A stretch of DNA of 64,000 nucleotides from Adiantum capillus-veneris (GCA_014529385.2 CM043967.1:1243001-1307000); one strand, 5' to 3'; counted from the stretch's first letter, positions 43,768 to 56,726 are shown. Notes: generated from the letters alone by a model not told the origin. Translations and numbers: made by a program.

Positions 43768-44739
43768 TCCACAAGAGGTAGGTTGTCGCACAAACTATTT
43801 CTAATTGAACAATATAAGTATACCATGCATGATGTGCATGAAATGGAATTTTGCACTTGTGCATGATTGGGAGGTAGGAAAGTGATAGCATACAAATGGT
43901 ATTTCCTATCAAGATGGAAAAGCTTTACGTTAGAGTAATTGTTATGGTCTCAATGAACCCAACTTTGTCTGCCATCTCTATAAAAAATATGTAATGGTGT
44001 TTGTGAAGCACGAGCAACATCAATAACTATAATCCTATCTTGATGGATTCCATGTTATATAATACGATGACTAGTATAGGCAATTTGATGGGCCACGAAT
44101 GAATTCTCTCCATTTGTTAATGCTTGTGTGCCCTCTTCTGCAAACCAAGCCATAGATAGTATTCAAACTTGTAGAATGAATCCTCACATTCTGTGGTTTT
44201 CTCAAAGAGATATGACAATATCGGCTTTCCCATCCTAAAAAGAAAAGATTATGTGCAATGCATAAATAGATGTCGCTTCATTGTGTATATAAGAATAAAG
44301 TTTGGGAACTTGATGCAAACAATCTTATCTTCTTACTATATATAGTGGAGCTTAAAATTTTTGAGGAAGGATACGACCTCCATGTGTCATTCCTAGGTTC
44401 ACTTCAAAGAGTACTTCATAAAATGTTTCATTTCTATGAGCTTTGGAACCTGTGAACCTTTTCAACTTTCAACCTGACAAGTTAAAAAACAAGTGACAAA
44501 ATCATGAGGCCTGCCCATTAGAAGAAGGCAATGAAATAGAAAGGTTGAAAATTAATTCATACATGCCAAAAATGGGATTTCATTAAAAAAGAGAGTTACA
44601 AGAGTTCTGTGAAGAGGGGTCAAAGCTCCAAGACTATTTTTCTCTATGTACACTATGGGGTGGGTAGGGATGGAGGATCATCTGTTTTTTTTGCTAGGTG
44701 GGGGGGATGGTGGGGGATGACAAGGGGATTGAGGACCGT
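43576..44739. other. Intergenic with (GA)n at 43723-43766
   Basis: No gene recognised. Near 44585-44640 (minus strand) there is transcript-end-like sequence, which may be the 3' trailer of the endonuclease gene to its right. Confidence 0.4.
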
Positions 44740-45598
44740 TCTAGGTGGTGTTTATTTCGGGAGGAGTATGTATATTGAGGAGTGATCAGACCAGGAGCAA
44801 AATCTTGATCCCGCTCACGAAGTTCGGTCTTGAGTTATTCACCCAACTATGGTCAAGGATTGAATTGTAGATAGTTGTCGTTTCTTGAATTGTTTGGGTA
44901 TAGTTGTTTTCGTGGAGAAAGGCATGTAGTTTTTTGTCTTGGCTATTGTCGTGGTCAATGTGGACGTTGAAGTCGCCTATGATAATGCTCACGACGTTGC
45001 TATCAATGGTCTCCATGAGGTTTCTCAATTGTGAAAGCAGTGATTGTATTGATGCCTTAGGTGATTTGTAGACATTCACTATATGGATGATGTTGTTGAT
45101 GGGTAGGGAGAAGAATGTTTGTATTATCTCAATGCTTAGTGATGAAAAGAAAGATTTATTGTGCACCTTGATGGAAGTTTTGTGATACATTGATAGACCA
45201 TATCCATTGTGATGATGTATGTGTTGAAAGTTTGGCTCAAGGAAGTTTCGTTCGTTTTTTTGTTTTGTTTCTTGCAACCAAAGAATTGTTGATGAGGTGA
45301 ATTTGAGATCATTTTTTATGTAGTTGATGTGTTTTTGGATGGAGACGACATTCAATGATTGAATTATGTAATGGGTATCTTCTACTAGACTCAATTGTAC
45401 ATTTAAGTGCTCCCACTCCCATCTTGCAGTTGTTTGGAGACGGTCAAGCTCCTTGAGCACTGCAAGGTCAGTTCGAATGTGTGTATTCAATATCGGGCTC
45501 AAAATGTGCAAGTTGGCAGGGTCGTAGATACGCGATAATGCGGTGTAGACCAAACCGTGGGCTCGTATGCTAGTAGGGTCAAAAGCTAGAGAAGTCAT
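44740..45598 (-). pseudogene. Helitron helicase C-terminus and AP-type endonuclease domain
   Basis: The frame begins with the last helicase motif (HGLVYTALSRIYDPANLHIL), then enters an endonuclease/exonuclease/phosphatase domain: SLNVVSIQKHINYI, ILWLQETKQ (catalytic Glu), NGYGLSMYHK, VSIIIGDFNVHID (GDFN motif) and LDHSWVNN. The final SDH motif of the fold (SWSDHSSIYI) is present in the next frame at about 44790-44760, so a small shift breaks the C-terminus. This domain is fused to the helicase, as in Helentron and Helitron2 types. In those elements it is thought to nick DNA. Confidence 0.8.
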
Positions 45599-45808
45599 GG
45601 TTAGACCTTGTGATCTGTGGAATGTGCATGCATTGGCAGGTTGTATTGGTAGTTGCTTCCTAGAGACTATGTTGAGCTGATTTCTTCCTACTTGGAACTC
45701 TTTTTTTGTCTCGAATATGGGTGTCCAATGTGGCTCAAAGTGATTTTTGAGCAGATGTTGATTTTGAGATCTTTATTTGTTTCCAATTTTTCTATCGAAG
45801 AAAGCTAT

Positions 45809-47020
45809 CTATGCAACATGGGAATGTTCGATGGTTTCTATCACTTTGAGAATTCCATCAGCTCCATTCACAAGTCCATCGAAAATGTCGATATTCCCAG
45901 AGAACATTTCAACTATCATCCTTGGCTTTAGTTCGAGAACCCCAGCAAGTCCTGCAGTTAGTTGTGAGTTGTTTGGAATGAGAAGGTTCCTTGAGGCTGA
46001 CTTGTGTGGTTTGTCACGTGCCGTAATGACATATGTACTTGTATGTAGCATGGGAAAAACCTTTTGGTTGCGATGGTCCTTTAATGTGTTGGTGAAGAAA
46101 AGATGGGGAGCCGCCACGATGTCGAAGCTCTTGTTTATTTGTGTGGAGTTGATTAGCGACAAGTCTTGCTCAGTTTGTTTCTCAACTCTTACTCGGTTCA
46201 AGATCTCTATGAATGCTGTGTCCAATTGGTGCATGGGTATTTGAAGCTCACAACACCTTATGTGAGAATTAAAAATTGAAGGGGCTGGAATATCAAGTGT
46301 GTTTTTAGGATCATTAAATATCCAACGATCACACACAGGGCTTGCTTGACAAAGGTCTCCGCAAAAAATTACATCTAGTCCTCCAAATGGTTGAGTGTGA
46401 TTATGCTTGAGTGCTCGAAGCCGTGTATCTATGATATGAAGCAATCTATTGCATATCAAGGATACCTCATAAAAAACAACCAGCTTGAGATTTATGTACA
46501 TTTGTGATAGATTGCTCAAGGTCTCATTTGAGAGAGCAATGTTGTTGTTGAGCATCAATGGAAGCCGCAAGGCTGAGTGAATGGTGGTGCTGCCAAAATT
46601 ATAAGCTGCCTTGCCAGTGTAAGCCATTAGAAGTGTTGTTGGGAGGTTAATGTCACTTCCAATCAATGTGTTGTAGTGTCGCACTAAACCTTGGACAATG
46701 GCGCGTATTGTGAAAGTCTTCCCAGTGCCAACACCACCTGTAAGGAAAAGGTGGATAGGGATGTTTGAGTGCACCCTTTTCTTTGTCATGATATCATCAT
46801 AAAGTTGTCTTTGTTCTGTGTTTAAGCTCATGACAAGTGTATGGTACTCTTCACTTGGGATTCCAAGCAGTTTTAATGGTGTTGCAATACTTGTGTTGTG
46901 AGGTCTAGTTTTTGGCAAGTCAAGGTCGAGTTCATAATTGAATATCTCTTGATTATTGCTCCTTGTGGAAGAATTAGATGATGACTCTTGCTTGCTACTT
47001 GCCAAGATCTGAACTTTCAT
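45809..47020 (-). pseudogene. Helitron Pif1-like helicase
   Basis: 403 open codons carry LNTEQRQLYDDI, a Walker A LFLTGGVGTGKTF, AYTGKAAYNFGSTTIHSALR, GGLDVIFCGDLCQASPV (motif III) and ILNRVR, with the expected Helitron spacing. The Walker B region reads LVVFYEVSLI where the family has a D-E pair; Asp is Tyr. That would impair ATP hydrolysis. A gap with stops (45598-45809) separates it from motif VI in the next frame. It unwinds DNA during transposition. The left part of the frame continues from the Rep block upstream. Confidence 0.85.
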
Positions 47021-47917
47021 GAACTTTTTTTAATTTTCAATAATTGTACCAATGTTGCTCTGAAACTTCTCTCTCCATGTTGTGACACTTGTGTCAAATT
47101 CAGACTCACTACTTGTGAAAGGGATAAAGAGCAAGCAAACCTCATGATAATGTCTCTCATCATCGATCTCTCTATTGAAGTTCACATACCTTATGACTCG
47201 GGGCTTTTTTCGCTTGCGCTACACACCATCTGAGTTGGTAAACTGGCTTGCATATTTGGCCAAGCATAGATGTGATAGATGGTGTGGTCTTTTTGTGTAT
47301 TTAGTGACAACATCATCGAAGAAAATGTGTGTGTCATCAGGATGAAGCATCTCCAAAGCAACTCGTCTCTTTAGTAATAGTGTCCTTTGAGGCTAAAAAT
47401 CTACGTTGATGAAAACAAACTGTCTGCTAGCACTATGCAATGGCAAGGAGAGTGCAATATATGCTGCTTGTTGTGCTGAAATTTCCTGGCTTGAGAAGGG
47501 TACTCCCAATTTTCTTAAGTCATTCCAAGGTGGGCAAATTGTTTTTCTTGCAGTTATCAAGAACAGTTTTAATCGCCCTACTTGTTGTCAAGTCGTGTTT
47601 TGTCACGTAGGATGTACAATATGATGCAGCTCCATGAGCATTGAAAATAAATTGGATATCAATGTTACCATCCCATAAGGTGCACAAAGATTTATTGAAA
47701 TTGTTTGTGTAGATGTCCTTTGGATGTTGTTTAAGCAAAAGGGTTGGTTCTATAAGTGTGAAAGAGAGTGTCTCAAGATATGAGTTCTCATCCATACATA
47801 AAAAGTTCAACCATTCGTTGAAGTTCAATGGTGGTTCTTGGCAAAGACTTGCAAGCAATTCATCAAGTTTCTTTTTGTTTGCAAGAAGTGTAACATTTAA
47901 TGGCCTAGTAACTTGTG
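47021..47917 (-). pseudogene. Helitron Rep C-terminal part with Y2 motif
   Basis: The frame at 47858-47520 reads PPLNFNEWLNFLCMDENSY, HPKDIYTNNFNKSL, NIDIQFIFNAHGAASYCTSY and VTKHDL. The two Tyr and the Lys (Y-x3-Y-x2-K) fit the Rep nickase Y2 motif. Below 47520 the broken frame continues as FSSQEISAQQAAYIALSLPL, LHSASRQFVFI and PRVIRYVNF, a conserved connector between Rep and helicase. Several stops interrupt it. Its upstream continuation lies beyond the inserted LTR, at 49453 and above. Confidence 0.8.
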
Positions 47918-49305
47918 TGTAGCGGAAAATAGCATGAACATAGTGAGCATTTCCTTAGAATAGATTCCTAATGAGATTAACAAGAGTGCTTGGGTGGAGA
48001 AAGCAACAAAAAGCATAACACCTAGTTAGATAGCATGAACAATACTTCAAAAGAGAGAGAAATTAAGCAATTGACAACAGTTGAGGACCGCATTTGCATG
48101 GAGCCAGTCCCCCCTCCAAAAGGCTTTGTATTATGGTTTCTCCCATCAAGAGAGACATTTTACAATACAATTTCTTGTGTTCCTTCAATACTAACTAGTG
48201 CAATGAAGATGGAAACTTCATGCACTAAGCAAAACACTTATCAAACACAACATCAATTCCCTCATGGTCTCAGACCCAAGACCTCACACACCTTCAAAGA
48301 TGGTGAGAGCTAGCGGGGTATGAGAGTAGATTGAGAGGAAGAAGGAGTATTCTTACGAGAAAGATGTACATCTCCTCACAGAATCACTCATATTAGCATA
48401 GCTTAGCTTAGTAATTAGCATGGTAGAGGAGATGCATGCATTGAAGCTTGGCTCTTGGTTGGATTTGCATCACAAAGCCAAGAGTTGTTGGTGTAGGCCT
48501 CCCTTCTCACAAGCTTGGAGTAGGTGATAAACTCTCCAATAAAGCTTGAGAAGGAGAGAGAGTCTTCTTTACTTCACACATGAGCTAGTGTGAGTGTGTA
48601 GGTGATAATGCCTTTGAAAAATCATCCCCCTCTCTCTCTTGGTCGACCCCTCTTGCTATTTTCTCTTGCTAGCATCCTATTGGACCTCCCCAGGCTTAGC
48701 CAATGGTAATTAAGCAGCATAAGTGATAGCCTTCTGACATGTGTCCCCCTTTCCCCTTTTGTGAGAGCTTTAGGTAATTATTTAATTTAACTAAACTCTC
48801 ATTGGACCCCTTTGCCTCCTGGCCAATAGGAATCAAGCAAGCCATTGGGTTGCTGAAAGCTCATTGGTCCCCTTGGGAGAGTGTCCAATAGTCTTTTAGA
48901 GAGCTTAATTCTTATTGGTTCTTTTATTAAGTGTTTTTAAATTAATTAAACTAGATTTACTCTAGCCTAATTCTCATTGGTCCACCTCCAAGGCCATCCA
49001 ACAGGAATTGGGTACACCTTGTGGGCATCTGGGCTAGGGAGCTGACATGTGTCCCTCATTCCCTTTGTGTAAAGGGAGTGTGTGTGTGTGTGTGTAAGTT
49101 TCTCTCTCATCCCCTACTTGCAAGGCTCGCCCCCTCCTATGTAGGGATTGCTAAAGACTTTTGGGACACACACAAAGCATCCAATTCCCCCAATGTTTGA
49201 CCTTTGGACACAACCTTTGAATTCTGGAACCTTAGCATTTTGGAAGTCTTAATGGGCTGAACCTTAGGATCTTTTAAGCCCATAGTTGCACATGGCTCTT
49301 TTACA
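47918..49305 (-). repeat. LTR of a gypsy element related to element C, inserted in the Helitron
   Basis: Read on the minus strand it runs from TGTAAAAGAGCC (49305) to CCGCTACA (47918) and aligns along its length with the LTR at 58310-59963. Shared phrases are AGGAGGGGGCGAGCC, GGGATGAGAGAGAA, GCCTACACCAACA, AACCAAGAGC and TTCATGCTATTTTCCG-like ends. A purine run (GGATCCAAAGGGGGGGG) sits just upstream of the TG start, so this is a 3' LTR with a stub of internal sequence, not a clean solo LTR. The flanks TTGTG (47913-47917) and GATGC (49306-49310) do not match as a target duplication. Confidence 0.75.
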
Positions 49306-49452
49306 GATGCCCCCCCCTTTGGATCCCTATTTTCCCTCCTTTGGATCCCTACTATGGCTGGTCTGCTAGCTTAACCAATATTCTAGCTTTTTCTCCCGTG
49401 GCACTTCCCCATAGTAAATGATCAGTTTAACATGAGAAATCATTTAGGAGAA
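49306..49452 (-). other. Polypurine tract and internal stub of the inserted element
   Basis: The minus strand carries two GGGATCCAAAGG repeats and a G-rich tract next to the LTR. Where this stub ends and Helitron sequence resumes is uncertain. Confidence 0.4.
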
Positions 49453-51112
49453 TTAGATATTGATTACTATGACAAGAAGTATATTCTTCCTTGAATCACT
49501 TGTTTCTATTGGATGCAATATTATTGTTTCCTTGGCAAGAGGACGAGGAAATCCAAACCGACAAGCTTTTTTATGGCTTTTACATGTCTTTCGACGTGAA
49601 TGGGTTTGAATATTCCTGAGCTCATCGCTTAACTCATCCTTGTCAATGGAGATGAACGTATCAACAAAGCTAATCACATTGCGATCCTCAGACACACCAA
49701 ACAATGGTGCGTTTTTAATCCAAAGCAACCCGTGCTCATGTTGGCTTCCTCTATTGTGGAATTCAAGAAGTCGATAATCTTGCCAAGTATTTTGGAGTTG
49801 CGTTTGAGCTCTTTCTTTAGTGATTTGAATCTATGAACATAGTAGCGAGGAGTGATTATGGGATCAGAACGAACCAAGGCTCGAATGAAAGCTATTGCTC
49901 TGGAAATCACATGCGCGTATTTGCGGGTTAAGAAGTGCAAGACATTTATGCAAAGGCTCCTACCTCTGCTCTGCGCATGATATGGTGATGAAGAATGTGG
50001 GTTGACCTATTTGTCAAATCATTGCAAAGACATTTCGCTTGAGTTTGGCTTTGTAATCGCATGATGTGTGAAGAGTCTCAAAATCACGATAGCCAAGTTG
50101 AGATTGAAGAACTTGGTCAATATTAGTACTACCTTGGACGTCACCTGCACATAATTGTTTTCCTTGTAGTTTTCCTTGTAGTTTTCCTTTTCATAGATGT
50201 ATCCATATAGAGCCCAAAATCTTGGCTTTGATGATTTTCATGACCTTGAAGAAAAGATTCTCAATGTCCAAAGCAAATCGTCTATCTTCATGTTTAAGTT
50301 CCCTTTGTGCAATCCTTTGGTACTTAGTCTTAGCAAGTTGGGCATAGATTCTTTTTTGTTCAGAGGGAATGATAGCTCTTCACATGCATCAGCATCAAAT
50401 AAGCTAAGGGGACTAAAACCTTCAAACGGTGCAACACTATGCACATGCACACTGTGATCGACCACTTGTTGGGAAGAGTAGATCCCATGCACAAGTGTAT
50501 CAGTTTGCTCACCGATTGATTCCCCAAATTCGTTTGGTTAAGCCAACTCAACATTAGGAACTATTTGGATAGTGGATGCCCAAGATTCATCTATACAAGT
50601 ATTATGTTCAATATACAAGGGAATGTGAATCAACAAAGCCAAGGCTCTAAGCACATAAAATGGACGGATTGCTCCACTAACATATGCATGATGAAACTCA
50701 AGCTTTCGTTTCAATTGAATCAAAATTCTTGCATGTTGATCTGCAAAACGAGGAAGTATCGTCTGAACCCTAGATAAGTCTGCCATAACATTCACTACAC
50801 TCTCGCGTAGGCCATATTGTCCCTCATAGTTGAGCTCTCTTATTTGTGCGAAGGGTATATGAAGTGACACAAGACATCTCCCAATAGGGTTCAACGTCAT
50901 AACCTCATCATGGATTCATTGAGCTTAAAAGAAGCATTCATGTGGAAAGAAGAATTTCTTTTAGACCGCAATTGCATCTTACAAGCTCTACACACTTTCA
51001 CACCCACATCCAAAGCTGTCATATCTTGTCCCAATATGTTTTTCACCGACTCAACTTCAACTAGAGTCAAACGACGAAGACTATGTCCAAAGACTAGAGT
51101 ACCACAACACAA
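49453..51112 (-). pseudogene. Helitron Rep N-terminal and HUH nickase part
   Basis: From the right: a Cys-bearing N-terminal block (CCGTLVFGH, KVCRACKMQLRSKRNSSFH; 51112-50897); the conserved pre-Rep region at 50900-50538 (NPIGRCLVSLHIPFAQIREL, RESVVNVMADLSRVQTILPR, IQLKRKLEFHH); an acidic stretch; then Rep core at 49940-49674 (SDPIITPRYYVHRFKSLKKE, LGKIIDFLN). The HUH site is GSQHEHGLLWIKNAP near 49750-49705 with both His present, in a frame shifted from the preceding block. CRFGFPRPLAKETI follows at about 49570-49530. Rep cuts and joins DNA strands during transposition. Shifts and stops show that it is inactive. Confidence 0.8.
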
Positions 51113-51658
51113 ACAAGGAAACGAAGGTGTGTCAAGTATTTAATATGAGTATTTATGTTTTTTGGGTCGAGCACTAGAAGAAGCGCCCGCATTAGTGCGT
51201 ACAGATTTCCACAAAGAATAAATCTTAGTGGATTTGTTTTAAGTTAAAAGGACAAGCTACTTCTTTTTGAAATTTTGTTGTTATTTCAAGAGCACTACAT
51301 TGTGGGAGAGAATGAACAAAATCTTCTAAACTTGACATAAGTTCTTTTGACCACACACAACGCTTCCTCTTAGAGAACTTTGCTTTGAGGGAAGAAGAAT
51401 GTATCAAATTCAAAACAAAACACAAGCAAAGATCCTTTTTCTTTCAGTGCAGTTCCTGCTCGATTATGAACCAAAGATTTCTCAAAGCTCAAACAATTAA
51501 ACACATGAACAACACATGCTCTCTTAGCACACGACAAGCAAAGGAGATTAAATGATTGGAGATGAGATGAGATTTATTACTCCCAAGATAAGAATGCAAA
51601 AGAACTTGAAGTGAATTGCTGTCCACAGGTCGAGGTATATTGTCATGCTCCCATATCG
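51113..51658 (-). other. Upstream part of Rep or spacer after the RPA-like gene
   Basis: A short minus frame (51425-51225) with SKRKRCVWSKELM could be the Rep N-terminus. Otherwise nothing is recognised. Confidence 0.3.
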
Positions 51659-53738
51659 TCAACAAAAATCTAAGACGTCTTTGTTGTTAGTCTCAAAATC
51701 TTGCATGATCAAATGAATAATAGATTCAAGCAACATATTAGAGGTCCAATCAAGCTGAAACATAAAGAGCAACGCACACAACACATCTTGATTAAGAGGA
51801 TATTTCTTTAAGTAAAGAGGATCAATTTTTACATTCTTGCCGTTGACATCAAAACTTGAATCTGCATCAAAAATCACAACTCCTTCATGGACAGGCATTG
51901 TAGATCGCTTGCTTGGGTAAAATAACAGCCAAAAAGGTTGTTGTGCAAGGATTAGATATGTAAAATCTGCCACAAAAGGAATTATGCCTCTGGTTTGAAG
52001 CTAGTCACATAACCTTGCTTGTTGATGGAAAATGTACTAATCTTCTTAACGTTAAGAAGTGTACACTTTAGATCAGCAAGGTTAGTGTCATAAAGCTGAG
52101 AAAAACTGCTAGGCAATCGCAAGACTTCATTCACCACTTTACCATGCAGCACGACAACTATTGCTTTACCATCATGATCCACCACTCGTGCGTGAACAGT
52201 AGGGGCTCAAACAACCTTCACCACTTTGTTGCATGCGAAACAATAGGGATTGGACGTTTGACGGCTTACTTGACTGCTTTTACAAGCGCTACAACTAAAC
52301 TCGCATCCAAGGCTATTCACATTCACCACGTCAAGAGTTCCAAACACCTGAGGCAACACAAAGTGAGTTAAAAAGTGGTAAAGAGATGATTGTTTAATAG
52401 AAAGTGATGAATCACCTTAGCACCAAATCCTAAAAGTGAAAGCTGCTTAGCTGTATGTCTTTGAAACTTGTTGTCAAACTCTCAGGCAAGGGACATAAAA
52501 TTGTGTAGTCCACAATCGAAAGGGTATTAGAGAACTGCTTGTAGACGTTAATGTTGTGAGCTACACATGCATAGAATCCATGCTCTTGGACTTTGTTGAC
52601 AATGTTATGATAATCACCTCTCCTAGATGCAACGAAAACAAGCTGCAACAAAGGAGTTTAGACACATGCATGAAAAATAAATTAGCTTAGCACAAAGATA
52701 CTCACACTAGCTCTATCGGTGAAGTCAGGACCGTCATCAATAGTGCAAAGAAGAACTTGTACCATCACTTTTTGCAATGTTTTCAACTTGCACCACAGTG
52801 AACACTATGGTCGGCACAATATCCACGAAAGAAGAATCTCGATCTACCAACTCCTTGATTTTGTGCTCAGGAAACAAGGCTAAGACGCAATCAAATGGTT
52901 CACCCTTAACAATGGAGGCGGTGACATCGGCATACAAAGAGAAAGGAGATGTTCCCCCATCATTAGTGTTTCTCTTTCTCACAACAGCACCCTCTATGCG
53001 CACAAAATCACCCACTTCAAATGACTCCACTAACTGAGAGATATATCTTTCACTCACGACAAAGGTGATAGTATGATTAGCTAGCCTATAGGCTAAATCA
53101 GCTTTTAAGAACCTGTTAGGCAGCTTTTTGGACTTTATAAGTGCCATACTTAACAAGGATTTTACCCTCAAATGCAAACCGAGAAAAGACAGAATCACAA
53201 AGCTCGGAAACTAGCAATAATGGAAGGGGCTTCACAAGAGCAAGCTGAGAATTAAAAATTTCAGAAAAAGGCTCATCTTTTTCAATGCTTTGGCTTCCAA
53301 CTTTCCCACAAGCGAAGACTTCTTTCAAATCCCTGACAACTTTGTTAGGAACTGAACAAGAACCATCATTTGTGCGACCTACACAAGAGGCAATGTCAAC
53401 CTCAAAACAAAAAAACCCATTGCAAACACAAAATTACCTCTGACAATGGAGAGAGCCTTTTTGATTGATCTAGAGGGCGAATACTTTTTTAGCTTGCAAT
53501 TTGGGCTAAGAAACTTGGATGGCGATGTACTAGCTGAAACCCCAACAACGAGAGAAGGCTTGGAATCAAGAAACGACACAGGGGACAGTCTTTCCGCTTC
53601 CTTCTTATTTGTTTCAGAAATGTCAGCAAGGTCCTCACTCAATAACGGATAACTGCCCACGTCTGATGAGAACAAAGAGTAAGATTCAATAGATTCAAGA
53701 TCAAGGAAGCAAGATAAATTGAGCAAGCTGCCAACCAT
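51659..53738 (-). pseudogene. Helitron-borne RPA1-like single-strand DNA-binding protein, multi-exon
   Basis: ATG at 53738 starts a Ser-rich exon ending at a GTAATT donor near 53447. It joins in phase (CTTGTGTAG acceptor near 53383) to GRTNDGSCSVPNK, then OB-fold sequence: KILVKYGTYKVQK, LPNRFLKADLAYRLANHTIT, ESFEVGDFVRIEGAVVRKRN and SLYADVTASIVKGEPFD. A further exon (about 52645-52420; LVFVASRRGDYHNIVNKVQE) and another (about 52335-51980) follow. The latter has a four-Cys zinc site (CSACKSSQ, CFACNKVV) and RVVDHDGKAIVVVLHGKVV, the RPA70 C-terminal fold. Two frame breaks fall at runs of A (CCAAAAAG, GCAAAAAG) and one stop precedes the last OB fold. The role would be coating single-stranded transposition intermediates. 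Confidence 0.75.
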
Positions 53739-55150
53739 TCATGGCAAAATCCATTGGGAGCTTAATTGAAGATGTTTAGAAGCTATATTTAGGGATTAAT
53801 ATGCACCAACAACCTTGCAAGAGCTTGTAATGGCTACGTAGGAGAGATTCACTAGCAAGGCCAATGCCCAACTAAAGAGGAAGATAGACTTCTGTTGCAC
53901 AAGCTGATAACATAGGCATGTATAAAATGAGCTATATTAAGAAATCTCTGAAGGTAACTGAGCACCAAAAGGTACTAAGCAAAGATGTTGGCAGAACAAA
54001 AACGAGCAGCAATTGCAAGGAAGACAGAGGCTTCTGTCTTTTTATAAAGACAAGAGGTAAGTAAGGGTAAAGTCCTTTTCACACCTAGTTTTAGCTCCTG
54101 AAATCTATCTTTTGATAAAAGCACCTCAAAAATGGGATAATTTTTTTTTTCAAAAATAAAATTCTTTTAATGGGTTTCAAGACATTATATGCACAAAACC
54201 ATATTAATAAAATATTAAATGTTAAATAATATGCGTAATAGATTCCTTCTTAAATGCCTTTGCTCTCCACAATGATGTAACCACTCTCTTCCCTACTTGA
54301 TTACATTGATTTAAAGATAAAGATGATCAATAAGAACTTCAATTTTTTTTAATAAAATTAGCTAGGATTAACAAAGTTTATTATAAGAATATTCGAATAC
54401 ATTTCTCTTAAATCCATAACCTCTGGATTGCCAATCTCCCTCTTTTTAAAATAAAATCTCAAAGAGTAATCTTAATGAGTTAATATTCAACTTTATAAAG
54501 TCAATTTCTTGAAAAGCAAGAAAAAACAAACTTACATAAGACTCTCACGCCCAGACAGATATGTACTCCCAATCCCAAGGCTTGCTCAGGCAGTGTGTAA
54601 ACATAGTGTGAAACATAGGCTTTGGAAATATCCAAAGTCATGAACACCCATCATAGCAGAACCTTATGTATTTCTTGATTAACGTGACCAAACCATCATC
54701 ATTAAGTTGCTACACTAACACTCATTTTCCAAAGCCAACTAATTTAAAACCTATCAATTTTTATACCAGATAATCCATCAAAAGATTGAGAAAATCCAAA
54801 ATACTTCGAAGCGAACATAACATTTAATGGCAGGAAAAGGGACGGAGACACATCAACATCAATAACGTGAGGGCAAAAGAGAAGATGTGCATTCTCTTAC
54901 ACCAGAGTATAGGCTAGCGGGGGGAATCTAGACATATATAGTGCATGGCAGAGAGGGTAGAGAACTCGATGCTCGTTGATGCTTCTGATAATCAAACAAA
55001 CCAGCTCGAGCATACCACCATTGTGACTTGTTTGAAGGCGAGGATCATGACTAGAGGAGGAAAGGGATCAGATTCGGATATTTGAGGGAGCCGAGGTCAA
55101 CCTTGCAGCTGTGTTGAATGAATCTGCAAACATGGAACATATTATAGTGT
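53739..55150. other. No gene recognised
   Basis: AT-rich sequence upstream of the RPA-like gene. It should contain its promoter and perhaps the Helitron 5' end, but no terminus could be identified. Confidence 0.4.
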
Positions 55151-55249
55151 AACATGGCCTTGCAAACTCTGATGCATGAAAGCATACCTAATAAAGCAGC
55201 AAATCACTACATGACATCATACCAAGTATGCAGCATAGATCATACACTC

Positions 55250-55803
<554 letters not shown>

Positions 55804-55845
55804 GCGATACACAATTAAAATCAGACTCGCCACAAAGCGAGCACA

Positions 55846-56589
55846 CAACAGCAACAAAGCAAAAGCTCCCTACACAATTCTGTTGCCAAGGGTATCACGT
55901 AGGCTTCACAGGCACCCAGCCCATCTTCAGGAAGCGTGGCACTCACCTGCCGGCTCAGTGTGAGACAGCCCACACATGGCAACCTGCTGTGACTGGGGGT
56001 GCACATCCCATGGCAGCGCGACTGTGTGCAGATGCTTCCCCTTCAAACCAAGCCCCCAACTGCAACTCAAAAAGCCCCGCTCAAGGATGACCTCTCTGCA
56101 ATGCCTGTAGAGAAGGCAAGAAGGTGTTGGGGTGAGTGAGTCTGTGTGTGTGTGTCTCTAGCTGTGGAGGAGGCGCAGAGTTGTAGCCAAGAACTTACCA
56201 CAACAGTAGAGCCGCCACTACCTCGACTCCCTCATTGCAATGAGCGCTCAATGATATAATACCCCTAACCCTAGCTCACCCTCATGAAATTTCCAGCGTC
56301 CAATAAGAACACGATATCGAATCCCCCTTCTATCTTGCCAAGGACACGAAAACCATTTTATTTTTTATTTTTAAAAGAACACTTCCTTTTTCATTAGCAA
56401 AAAGGGAAACGACCAAAAGGGCCTCCCCCGTTTGGCGCGGGCCAAAAGGGGGTTGACTTCACTTTTTGTTTTAAGACATACTTTACTTTTACTTGTGAAA
56501 GGCAATTGAGGGTGGCTCAACTTTTTTTTTTGAAGGCCAATGGCCATAAAAATGTAAAAAATTTAAGGAATTGTTTGTATGTACATTAG
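55846..56589. other. No gene recognised
   Basis: GC-richer to about 56300, then AT-rich. The frame spanning 55497-56090 owes its length to CT repeats. Confidence 0.4.
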
Positions 56590-56726
56590 CAAAATTTTAG
56601 CAGTTTACTTCAAGGCAAACTTGGAATGTAGCTAAGATTTTGCACTTTTCAACCGTTAAAAAATATAGTAAACCCCAGTTTTTATCAAACACTAGTCTTG
56701 AACATTCCCAAAATAGAAGGGTACGT

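Larger units (their letters stand above)
44740..53738 (-). mobile_element. Helitron with RPA1-like gene, Rep, helicase and endonuclease (decayed, nested)
   Basis: In minus-strand order the block contains an RPA1-like gene, a Rep protein with HUH and Y2 regions, a Pif1-type SF1B helicase and an AP-type endonuclease. All are on one strand, as in autonomous Helitrons. Rep and helicase drive rolling-circle-like transposition; RPA would protect single-stranded DNA. An LTR fragment (47918-49305) splits the Rep gene. Frames are broken in several places. The termini (5' TC, 3' hairpin and CTRR) were not located, so the true ends lie outside these coordinates. Confidence 0.85.
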
